Source: Triglochin maritima (lineage: Eukaryota > Streptophyta > Magnoliopsida > Alismatales > Juncaginaceae). From it: a stretch of 64,000 nucleotides of DNA. The notes beneath the pieces were generated by a model that saw nothing but the letters and a program-made list of their open reading frames with translations, was not told the DNA's origin and searched no databases. The stretch covers positions 24,096,501 through 24,160,500 of the forward strand of contig OY821787.1 in assembly GCA_963682175.1 (NCBI GenBank), in the 5' to 3' direction. A program made the position numbers and the translations under genes. This document shows, one piece after another, positions 54,789-64,000 of this stretch (positions are counted from its first letter, which is position 1; each line of letters starts with the position of its first letter).

Positions 54789-56255
54789 ATTTAGTTCATA
54801 TTTTCAATGATTAGACTATATAATTAATTTTATTTTACCATCTACAATCGAAACAATTCATGTTCTATGTCTTTTTCGAGTTTTCCGGTGGTCTTGTTGA
54901 TTTAATTCTAATTAATTCTTTTGATAGTTTTAAATGTTTTGAAACACATCATGTGAATGTTAGAATTAAATTTAGACTTATGTCTAATATATAAATTTTC
55001 ATTTTTAATTAAATGATTATTTTATAAGGAATCGACAAAACGAAAAGGGCATATGTTTATCTTTCCTTAAAAATTTATTTTTGGAAATTGGATAAACAGT
55101 GGTTCAAATGTTTTGTGTTTTGAACTATGGATGCATAAAATCATTTTTAATGGATTTCAAATGGTTTTAGAATTTTTTGATTTAGAGATGCATGATAAAC
55201 TAAATCGAGTAATTTATAGTATATGTACATGTGTTGCTCGAGTTCTCTAATGCATGGATATGTGAGTTTGTATGTTTCTGATGAAGCCATGTGTGAATGA
55301 AGGAATGAATGAATGAATGTGTAATGTTATTATTATTCAATCACAGGGGCTTATGTATATGTGAAAGCCAAATTTCTATTTCTATGTATATGCATGCATA
55401 TCAGAGGATTTTTACATAGGACTTGCACTAGACAATTTTCAAAATTGAGAGATGCATGTTTATATTTTTTGCAATATCGACATCCAGGGTGCAAGAGGAA
55501 GAAGTTGAAGAAGCGCAAAGATCAAGGACGTGGGAACATATAAACTCACAAAATGTGTGTGTGAATGGATATATTTATATTTGTGTGCTTGACATGTATG
55601 TGATTGTATGGATGAATGTTAGGATTTGTATAGATGATAAATATGCATGATCACCTAAATTCTAAAATCACACATAAATGTTTAAATTGTCCAACCAAAA
55701 ATTAAGAGTATTTTTCTTTCTTATTTCATCCACTAGCAGTCATCGATCGAGGGATATTCTGCTCGCCCTTAGCGGGAGATAGCATCCTCCATCTTTGGGA
55801 ATAGTGGGAGATATAAGGTTGTCTATTGTTGTGCCATGAATAGATGTACAAGGTTTGATTCACCATTAGTGGACACCGAGTATATTTGTTTGTGAATACA
55901 ATGGATAAATGTATCTCGTATCAAACGAAATAAGTTTTCTTAACAAGACCCGGAACCCTAGCTCGGTTTTGAGAAATAGAGTTTTCTTTACGAGGATTGG
56001 TCAAATTCCCTCTTAATTAAAACAACAAGAGTCATAAGAGTTTGAAAATGCAAATGTTGCGATATTTCGAAATGGTTATTATTAGAAAATATTTTCTTAC
56101 CTTGATTTTATAATATATTCGATAACCCTTAGCTAGTTTGTATTATAATTGATAGGATCTTAAATTGCTGCATTTGTGGACAAATTTTTATTTGCGGTAT
56201 TGAATTTTTAAAACATTAAATTGACATTAAATCTCATATAATTTATTTTGTAGAA
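54789..56255 (+). other. 5' leader of element I
   Basis: About 1.47 kb without a gene. GGGAGATAGCATCCTCCATC at 55780-55799 with a second GGGAGAT nearby; a short (GAAT)n run at 55301-55317. Frames around 55360-55650 are short and lack recognisable motifs. Confidence 0.5.
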
Positions 56256-57120
56256 ATGTCGAATATTCAACCTATTGTGCGATCTATGATTGAAAAACAT
56301 TATTTGGCAAATGATGGCTCAAACTTCATAAGCTGGCAACTGAAGCTCAATATCGTGTTGAAGTTTGAGAAACTATCTCATATTTTGGATGGTGAAATCC
56401 CAAAATTAAATGAGAAGGCAACCGATAGCGAGAAAGAGGCAATAGCCAAATGGGAAGACCAAGAGAACCAAGTTCACGGTCTAATGTTGGCATGGGTGAC
56501 TCCCTTCAAGCGAAATACTTGGATTCAAAACCCAAGAAGATCATGGAAGCTTTGAGAAAGATGTTCATGGATAGTGCTAGAAAAGAGCGCTATAAGACCA
56601 TCATCGCACTCACAGGGTGCCATATGGCAGAGGGAACATCGGTATCCATGCATTTTCTCACAATGCAAGGATACCTTGAGAACTTGTCGAAGCTCTCTTC
56701 CCCGATGCCCGATGACATTACGGAAGATTTGATTCTTTTCTCTCTAGCCCCATCGTACAAGGACTTCATTATGGACTATCATGTGCGTGAGAAAGGGGTG
56801 AGTCTTGAGGAACTTCACAACGCTCTCAAAACGGCTGAAGTTGACATGGGCAATGGTCTGGACAAGCAAGTCCTAGCCGTCCATGGAGGGAGCAAGAAGA
56901 TCACCAAAGGTAACGGCAAATTCACCGAAAATACGTCAATCAAGAGAAGGGGAGTAGGAGGTGCTCGTGTGAGTGCCAAGAGGGGGAATTCTTCGAAATC
57001 TCTGACTCCCAACATGGAGTGCTTTCACTACGGTGAAAAGGGACACATTCGGCGAAATTTCTCCAAGTACAAGGAAGACCTTGACAATGGAGTGATTGAG
57101 CGTAAGCGCCCCAAAAAGGC
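56256..57120 (+). pseudogene. Gag of copia element I with decayed zinc knuckle
   Basis: Start MSNIQPIVRSMIEKHYLAND, then 'SNFISWQLKLNIVLKFEKLS' and HILDGEIP in the first frame (56256-56555). A frameshift near 56480-56500 passes to 56450-57334: KKIMEALRKMFMDSARKERY, MQGYLENLSKLSSPMPDDIT and EDLILFSLAPSYKDFIMDYH (UBN2 core). A basic linker follows (KRRGVGGARVSAKRGNSSKS). The knuckle reads CFHYGEKGHIRRNFSK: the first Cys and the His remain but the second and fourth metal ligands are Tyr and Phe, so zinc binding is lost. One frame joins Gag and protease, as usual for copia. Confidence 0.85.
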
Positions 57121-58602
57121 CAAAGGTATATTTGTAATTGGGATAAATTTAGCCACCTCTGTCCATGATTGGGTAATTGATGCCGGATCTTGTGCTCACA
57201 TAATTTCTAATGTGCAGCTACTAAAGGATAGGAAAGATCTCGTGAAGAACGAGATTATTTTGAAGGTCAAAAATGTTGCGAGCGTTGCTGTGATTGCACA
57301 AGGTTCTGTGGAGCTTCAATTATCTAGTGGTTAAATTTATGTTTAAAGAACATTTATTATGTGCCTTCGATTAGCTAGAATATTATTTCTGTATCATGTT
57401 TGTATATGGATAATTTTAATATAAATATTTCAAATTCTTGCTTGTCTATATCGATGAATGGTATTTTCTATGCAAATGCATTCGTGAGGAATGGTCTCTA
57501 TTTGCTTAAATTGAATAATAAACAAATCTTGAACATCGATAACAAAAGACTTAAAACTACTCACGTGAATGATACACTCCTGTGGCACTATCGTCTTGGT
57601 CACATAAATGAAAAACGCATCAAGAAATTGCAAGAAGCTAAACTTCTTGGTCAACTTGATTTTCAATCATTGGAGATGTGCGAACCTTGCCTAATGGGCA
57701 AAATGACCAAGAGACCTTTCAAGAAGAAAGGACCAAGAGTGAATGACTTGTTGGATTTGATACATTCTGATGTATGTGGTCCGATGAGTACTAGTGCAAC
57801 AGATAGTTTTAGGTACTTCATTACGTTCACGGATAACTATAGTCGTTATGGCTATATTTATCTAATTAGAACAAAAGTGAATCCTTTGACAAGTTCAAGG
57901 AATTCAAGAATGAAGTAGAGAACCAACTCAACAAGAAAATCAAGTCTCTACGAACGGATCGTGGAGGTGAGTACTTAAGTACCGAATTTGACTCATTCCT
58001 AAAGGAGTGTCGTATTGTACCACAACTCACCCCTCCCGGTACACCTCAGTGAAATGGGGTATCCGAAAGGAGGAATAGGACATTACTCGACATGGTTCTA
58101 TCAATGATGAGCCAAGCTGAATTGCCGTTTTACTTTTGGAGTTATGCACTAGAAGTTGCGGCTTACACACTAAATAATGTTTCATCCAAATCCATAGAGA
58201 AAACACCTTATGAGCTATGAAGTGGTAAAACACCTAAGCTTAATTTTCTCAAGATTTTGGGGTTGTGAGGCCTACGTCAAGAGATTGATGTCAACCAAAC
58301 TTCAACCAAAAGCGGATAAGTGCTTCTTTATAGGTTATCCTCGTGAGACAAGAGGATACTACTTTTGCCATATAACCTCCAATCGAGTGATTGTAGAGAC
58401 GGGTGACGTATTTCTAGAAAATGAATTTCTGGAAAGAATAAAAAATAGTGGGAGTAGAGTTGTGTTTGAGGAGCCTCAAGATATTCTACAAGATCATGAT
58501 ATGAATGGTGACATTCAAGATCATGAAGGCCCAATCGAGGTTCCTTTGGTTAGTGGGAGCGTGAGTGAGAGACCTTCACAAGATATTGTGAGAGAAACTT
58601 AA
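57121..58602 (+). pseudogene. Protease and integrase of copia element I, broken
   Basis: Protease: WVIDAGSCAHIISN (the usual motif is WILDSG, so catalytic Asp kept and Ser to Ala), ending with a stop at 57334. Pre-integrase: WHYRLGHINEKRIKKLQEAK and CEPCLMGKMTKRPFKKKG form the HHCC zinc-binding part. Core: LLDLIHSDVCGPMSTSATDS with the first Asp, then YFITFTDNYSRYGYIYLI; a frameshift near 57880; then LRTDRGGEYLSTEFDSFLKE with the second Asp, and NGVSERRNRTLLDMVLSMMS with the catalytic Glu after an in-frame stop. Later GCEAYVKRLMSTKLQPKADK and FIGYPRETRGYYF are the integrase C-terminal region. The frame ends at 58602 and reverse transcriptase is missing. All three core acidic residues are readable but not in one frame. 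Confidence 0.85.
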
Positions 58603-58614
58603 TCATCCCCACAA

Positions 58615-59560
58615 GAATCATCCCATGTAGCCTTGTGAGCTTCCTCCTTCCTTTCTCTTCTCTTACTCTTCCCCTTTTCTCTTCTCCTCTCGCTTCTCTC
58701 CTTTTTCTCCTCCCCTTCTCTTCTCTCATTTTTTCTCTCCTCCTCCTTTTCTTTTTCTCTTTTCTCACTTCTTCTACCTCTTCTTTCATTCTTTTCTCCA
58801 TTGTCCTTCTTGAGGTATTTGAAGAAGTCTTTGGCTAGGACTTCAATGTCCTCATCTTCTACACTCCTCTTTGGTTGCTCAAGATTTGTATGTAATGACA
58901 AGAAGGGTTTGTTCTTTGAAGTTTCCTTCTCCTTTCGATGGTTGATTTGAAGTTCATACGTCATCAAGTTTCCAACGAATTCCTCCATCTTTAATTTGGA
59001 AAGATCATGCGCCTCTTCAATTGCGACGACTTTATCTTCCCAATCGATGTTAAGTGACCGGAGGAACTTCCGTGTCATCTCCCCTTCGTTGATTTTTCTT
59101 CCAATGACCAAAAGAGAGTTAGTAATATCGGTGAAACGAGTGTTCATGTCGCTTATGTTCTCACCAATTTGCATAGAAAATATTTCATATTTATGCATGA
59201 GGAGACTAATGTGGGTTTCCTTAGTTTTGCTATCACCCTCATGATGCATTTGCAATCTATGCCATATTTCATATACACTTTCACAACCCCTAATCCTATT
59301 ATATTGACCCTCATTTATCCCACAATATAGAATGTTCATTATTTTAGAGTTCATTTCAATCTCTTTCATTTTGGGCCTAGTAAGTGAATCTAATTCATCT
59401 TCATTTGGGGGTGTGTATGGATTTTGAAGAAACATCCAATACTTAAGGTCATTTGAAATAGGAAAATTTTCATCATATTCTTCCAATATTCATAGTTTTA
59501 CCCATTTAGCAAAGGAGGTCGAGTTGTGCATAAACCGTCTACATGATTAGATGTGCTAGC
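58615..59560 (-). pseudogene. Gag of element D2 (N-terminal half, charged block in place of zinc knuckle)
   Basis: The long open frame (58599-59486) is nearly continuous: ISNDLKYWMFLQNPYTPPNE, IMNILYCGINEGQYNRIRGC, 'YEIFSMQIGENISDMNTRFT', 'KFLRSLNIDWEDKVVAIEEA', KMEEFVGNLMTYELQINHRK and VLAKDFFKYLKKDNGEKNER. About 60 residues of K/R/E then lead to HKATWDDS, where the sequence is cut. So the absence of a CCHC knuckle is shared with D. The start region (MASTSNHVDGL-like, 59555) is separated by a frame change near 59487. Unlike D, no one-base deletion at the LYCGINEG motif. No pol remains. Confidence 0.8.
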
Positions 59561-59604
59561 CATTGCTAAAATTACTGTTAAGTAATGAAATTTAGCTCAC
59601 AAGG

Positions 59605-59616
59605 CTCTGATACCAA
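59605..59616 (-). other. Primer-binding site of element D2 (initiator Met-tRNA)
   Basis: Plus strand GCTCTGATACCA, i.e. perfect TGGTATCAGAGC on the minus strand, two bases from the LTR edge TGTAGGATCG at 59619. Confidence 0.85.
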
Positions 59617-59618
59617 AT

Positions 59619-60715
59619 GTAGGATCGTGAGGGTCTCTAATTCTAATCATTTTTAAGAAAATTACCTACTTGTTTAATCGATCAAAGATATGCAGCCGAA
59701 TTTAAAACTAAACAAGCAAGTAAAGGAATGGAAAATGCAAACCACAAGGAGTCGGGGGATTTTACAGAAGTTCGGCACCCCACCAGGGTCCTAGTCCTCT
59801 CTTGCAAGCTCCGCTCATGACTTCACTAACCACTCCCCATTCCGGGCCGGGAGAGAACACCTTTACAATCTTCAAACTCGCAAACAACCCTCGCCGAGCT
59901 TGGCTCCTCCTCTCACAATCCGAGAGGGATCACTTCGGGGTCTCACCGAAGTCTATACTCGTGTCTTGGGCTTTCACCAAGACCCTTGGTTCTTGAACAA
60001 TGTTTGAGTGGAACAACACTCTCTAAACTTGAGCACACTTGAGTAGAATATGGAATTGATTACTAAGTGTGGAAGGTTTTGAGGGTTGGAGTGTTTCGAG
60101 CTTTCTCTCTAATGTTGGGGACAAATAGTAGTGGGAGAGATGTGTTAAAATGTGTTTTACAACTCTATTTATAAGCTCCAAAAGAGTTATAGACGTTGGG
60201 GATGAATTGGGTAAAGATTGTGTAAGATACACAAAACAGAAACTGACAAGACCCAATTCTGAGTAAATTCGGTCGACCGGATCGGGTTGTTCGGTCGACC
60301 GTTTGGCAATTTAGAACTCGGTTCAGTCGACCGTTAAAAGAACGGTTGACCACAAAAGGCTATAATCTAGGTACACTTAAGTGAACGGTCGAACACAAGA
60401 TAGGTTCGGTCGACTGATTCATACCAGGTACTTTGGGGTTGACAAACAAGATTAAGTTCGGTCGACCGAAACATGGTCCACGGTCGACCGAAAACCGACA
60501 GCCACTTATGGGTTTGTCAAGTCTTCTAAGTTCGGTCGACTGAACAAGGTCCTCGGTCGACCGATACATAAAATGTATTTGGGGTATTTCGAGATAATAC
60601 GAATACGACCGTTGGGTATATACGACAAAACAAATGGTCGGAAATTTGTTAAAACTCGGTTGACCGAAAAGGTCTGGACGGTCGACCGGACTTGAGCAGT
60701 TAAACACTAACAGGA
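59619..60715 (-). repeat. Partial LTR of element D2
   Basis: Inverted LTR beginning TGTAGGATCGTG. TTTATA near 60166-60171 is its TATA region. A GGTCGACC array (inverted) spans 60270-60690, with intact and CpG-decayed units. Homology to D ends near 60715. Confidence 0.75.
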
Positions 60716-62872
60716 CATATGTATAAAAACCCCAAACCCAACCCTCTCTCTCTCACCTCTCTTCCCTAACCCTAACCCCCAACCCATCTTCCCTCACCCT
60801 CTTTCCTTCCTCCTTAGCCCCGGCGACTCAGGCGATCACCTCCGGCGAGTTCGGTGTTCTCGCGTAGGCGTGGAGTGGAAACGTCCCGTTCTCTGGTGTT
60901 CGTCTTCTTCTAGGTACGCCATCCATCCCTTTAGCTTGGGTTCAAGTTCGGAGTGGTGTCGAAGAGTGCCAGAGGCGGCAAGTTTGTGTCCGTGAGGAGG
61001 TTGTGGGGTCTGTGGGGTTGAGGTCGCAAGTTTTGGTCTGAGTTAAGGCCACAGATGAGATCGAAATGGAGGTAGTGAGCCTTGGCCAGAAGGGACGTCG
61101 TTGCGGTGGTGGATGGCCGACTGGCGGTGGGTTGTCGGCGGAGGCTAGGGTTTGGCTGGAGTTTGGTTGGGTTGGGTTATTTGCATGAGCCCCCTCTAGT
61201 TTATTGTTTTAGTTAAATGAATTAGTTGGGTATTTTGTATTATATGGATGGAAGTTATTGGTATTTGGATGATTAATTAATAGTTGGATGATTTTGGAAT
61301 AAACCCTGGATTTAGTGTATTTGATGAGTGAATAATTAATTGTGATTAATTGTAGAGTAAACCCGAAAGTTATTTGTATTTGCTCAATTACTAAATTATT
61401 GGTTAATTGTTGGGGGAAACCCTAGGTTTACTTGTATTTGGTTAAATGAATTAACTAGATTAATTGCTAGAAAAAACTTAGATTTAGTTGTATTTGTATA
61501 AATAAGGGATAATTGGTTTAATTGCTTAGTAAACCTTGGACTTTCTATAATGGTGGACAACGTTTTAATTTAGGGAAAATTGCTCTGTTTTCCTCGAATT
61601 TCCTTTATATTTGTAGAAAATTCTATTAATTGGGAAATTTAATGTTTTTCCCTTGAACTTATGAGAATTATGTTTTGTTATGGAAATTTTGGTAAAATTA
61701 CATTTATACCCCTGCACCTTGATTTGTGGTGTTAGAGCTATAATTTCACTACGATGCTTATATCATTTTATATTCTTGTTTATTATTTGTTACTCTATAC
61801 CATGTTGGGGTTATTGACCCATGCTTTTGGGGTTAAATTACATTTACCCCATTGCCTAGTGAGACTGTGAGATTGTGAGAGGTTTATGGAACCGTTTGTC
61901 CACCCACGTTGGTTCGAGTGGCCATTGGAGCGTTGCTCACAGACTCGGGCGTGTGGTCGTGTAAGGGGGATGACGTGTGAGGCACGTATGACTAGATGTT
62001 AGGGTGTTCCCTTGTTGGTCCGGGATGGTTTACCAGCGTTGTTGCGAGTGACCGTTAGGGAGCGTTGCCCACGGCTCGGGCGTTGTGGTTGGATTCCCAG
62101 AGTCGGTTTCCCCCTGTGTTGTTGCAATTTGGAAGGGTCCACCCACGTTGTGGAGAGTGACCGTTAGGGAGCGTTGCTCATGGGCTCGGGCGTGTGGTCG
62201 GCTTCCGAAGCCGAATGTGGAACTTGTCAGCTCACCAGTGTTGTGACAGGTGGCTGTTTGGGAGTGTTGCTCACGGGCTCGGGCGCATGGTTGGAGTAGG
62301 GCATTGCCTTGTGGGCCGGATGCGCGGTCTGGTCGAGGGTGCACGCTCGGCTAGGCTGGGCGCTTGGTCGCCTTGGGACGTGTGACAGCCCTGCCGTGAG
62401 AGCGAGTTAAGTGTTGCCTTGTGGATGGGATGCGCGGTGGGGGTAGAGGTGCACGCTCGACCTCACTGGGCGCGTAACCGCCTTGGAACACGAGACCAGT
62501 GTGAGCCGTCAGGGATGGCTAGACCTTGTTCAGTGTCGGGTTGGGGTGGTGTACTAGGTCTTTATTTGAGACTCAGGCGTGCCTGTTCATGTGCAGGTGG
62601 GGCGCGGTAGGTGGTTGGAGGCAACTTTGGCTTGGGACGCGTGGACTGTATCTGTTGAGCTCGGTGTCATGTATTTTTCCTACTTCTCTCAGTAGTTGTA
62701 TAGTAGGAATCAGAGTTCTTGTATGTTCCTTCCGCATTGTACTTTGACTTTGACTTGATCATATATATTTTAATTGAGGCCTCGAGTTGGTTAATTCAGT
62801 TAATGTCCCTTTTTGCCTCCTTTTAGTGTTGTGATTATTGCTGTGTCCCGAGTGCGGATTAGGGGCGTTACT
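60716..62872 (+). other. Unclassified repeat-like region, possible LTR of another gypsy element
   Basis: Has TATAAAAAC at 60722-60730 followed by a C/T-rich stretch and GC-rich DNA, then AT-rich DNA (61170-61860), then GC-rich tandem repeats (61895-62480), ending GTGCGGATTAGGGGCGTTAC at 62853-62872. This overall pattern resembles long gypsy LTRs, but no primer site or partner copy is visible. No coding frame has recognisable domains. A promoter plus first exon of a host gene is possible but unsupported. Confidence 0.35.
61895..62480 (+). repeat. Imperfect GC-rich tandem repeats of about 95-130 bp
   Basis: Units built around GAGTGACCGTTAGGGAGCGT, TGCTCACGG and CTCGGGCGTGTGGTCG begin near 61897, 62028, 62136 and 62228. 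Two related units share TTGCCTTGTGG, GGATGCGCGGT and GTGCACGCTCG at about 62305 and 62415. Divergence between units is substantial. Confidence 0.7.
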
Positions 62873-64000
62873 GTAAGACCCGCTCTCCTGCTATAATAAT
62901 AATAAGTCCACTCTCTGCGGTTATGCATAATTGACTTCTTGGAATGTCAAATTGTGTTATGCCATGCTTGTTTGGGTAGATTTGATCTGATTTCTTGTTG
63001 GTCGATCGGGTGCGACACATCGGGCTAGTGTGCAGTGGTTTGACTCGATCGACTCAATTTAGGTCCGAGTGAGCCTATGGTGCGAGTTTAGGCTGAGCCC
63101 TTGTTAGGGTGATGTGTAATTGGAAGGGTTGCACTTGGTGTTTGGATGTACATAATTTCGTCCCTTTTGGATGCCTTTGCTTGGTGCCATTTTTGGCATG
63201 CTTGAGGGGGGGTTTTAATAACCATGAAGAGTATGGAAGTTGGAGAGTTGTAGCAAACAAAAGGCCTCCCTCCAGCTAACCCTTGCACAACCATTCCTCT
63301 TCCTCACGTATCCTCCACCTCTTCCACTCCTCAGCCATATGGTCAGGCCACTCAGGTGGTGCTCCAGCAAACGTCAAATCAAGCGAGGATAGAAGCGACG
63401 TCTAGTGCAACCTGTGGTGCGGCTAGAAGTTTGGTGGGCATAATCTCCGGCTAAGTTCAAGCAATCTTCCTTGCTGATCAGGTATGCTCCTGACCCTTGA
63501 AGAGTTTTGTGGGAGAGGGTGTTGGCTGGAGGGCCAGCCGACACCATGTTGGTGGTTGGTGCAATCGGTTGCACCATCAACCGAGTTCCCTTCTAGCGTG
63601 CGCATGGAGCATTCGCTAGATGGGGCTGGCTGTGGGACAGCCAAAGGGACCAGGGTTCCAGCGAGCTCTGGTGAGGTCCGACCAGGAGTGATGAGTTTTC
63701 TTTTGGGCTGAGTTTTGGGGTGGACACAGATCTGGTTGGGTGTGGCTGGTGCACACAAGATCCGATTGGGATTTGTCTTCAACCCTCTTGACGCTTTGTT
63801 TGGATCGGCTGGCTGGTCCAGTCTTTCTAGACAGTGGCAAGGGTCAGGAAAAGGTGTGTAACAATCCTAGGGAGGCTAGGGGTGAGGGGCATCTAGATGG
63901 GCTAGCTCGGTCTGAGCAGGGTGCGTGGGAATGGGCTAGTCATGCGGTTAGTGCACCATGTGCATCAGCTTGCTCGGTTGTTGGGCTGGGCTGCTTGAAT
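62873..64000. other. Unclassified region at window end
   Basis: Starts TGTAAGACCCGCTCTCC, which could be an LTR start, then holds no open frame above about 120 residues. Around 63223-63262 the plus strand reads NHEEYGSWRVVANKRPP in one frame, faintly like the tail of a plant LINE ORF1; too short to call. Otherwise nothing recognised. Confidence 0.3.

Larger units (their letters stand above)
52560..58600 (+). mobile_element. Ty1/copia element I, truncated before reverse transcriptase
   Basis: LTR 52560-54775, primer site 54777-54788, leader, gag, protease and integrase. It ends at about 58600 where inverted D2 begins. Reverse transcriptase, RNase H and the 3' LTR are absent. Left LTR edge set at TGTTCTAAAAG; no target duplication can be checked. 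Confidence 0.75.
58615..60715 (-). mobile_element. SIRE-like copia element D2, minus strand, truncated at both ends
   Basis: Right to left: partial LTR (59619-60715), primer site (59605-59616), gag (58599-59560). Same family as D by LTR end, primer site and Gag. The 3' half of gag and everything after it are missing at the junction with I. The LTR's outer end is missing: homology stops near 60715. Confidence 0.8.

Noticed and set aside
60760..60785. Telomere-like CCCTAACCCTAAC
   Set aside because: Only two to three short units inside a C/T-rich leader and not the plant TTTAGGG form.
60721..61200. Possible host gene promoter and first exon (TATA-like site, C/T-rich leader, GC-rich start)
   Set aside because: No open frame with a known domain, and the region leads into repeat-like DNA; kept as unclassified.

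Overview
This window is plant nuclear DNA made almost wholly of transposable elements. I see no convincing host gene, tRNA, rRNA or CRISPR array. The families present are Ty3/gypsy elements of Athila type (tRNA-Asp-like primer site, DLGAS protease), a second gypsy type with a Met-tRNA-like primer site, Ty1/copia elements (one group SIRE-like), an L1-type LINE and a CACTA (TNP2) transposase relic. Together they point to a repeat-rich angiosperm heterochromatic region, probably dicot; the species cannot be told. Every coding region is broken by frameshifts, stops or deletions.

Layout. 1-4720: 3' part of Athila-like element A (gag, protease, 3' noncoding region, LTR), nested in the 3' end of a related element H. 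4721-7471: pieces of that LTR family. 7472-12353: a minus-strand LINE between overlapping LTR pieces. 12354-13691: more LTR 3' ends. 13705-15060: minus-strand CACTA transposase. 15161-49700: a gypsy element 'G' with much of the rest nested inside it: a solo LTR in its 5' LTR; minus-strand Athila-like B in its RNase H region; minus-strand Athila C inside B gag; copia element D inside C pol; then an inverted LTR (F) and plus-strand Athila-like E next to the G 3' LTR. 49923-51565: another solo LTR. 51700-52545: a SIRE-like LTR end. 52560-58600: a copia element (I) cut off before its reverse transcriptase. 58615-60715: inverted SIRE-like element D2. 60716-64000: GC-richer sequence with about 100-bp tandem repeats, not firmly classified.

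How the parts relate. The Athila-like copies A, B and E carry only gag and protease before the 3' noncoding region, while C has reverse transcriptase and integrase with the same LTR and 3' region, so A/B/E look like non-autonomous derivatives of a C-like helper. D and D2 form a copia family whose Gag has a Lys/Arg/Glu-rich block where the zinc knuckle should be; D has no pol. Target-site duplications (AAGAG for D, CGTGC for C, GTTCA for a solo LTR, probable CATTA for G) give a relative insertion order. LTR U3 regions carry palindromic modules: CCAAT-containing palindromes in the Athila-like family and GGTCGACC arrays in the copia families.

All calls come from reading the sequence. Family names rest on recognised motifs, not database searches, and LTR edges are exact only where the terminal TG/CA and target duplications are quoted.
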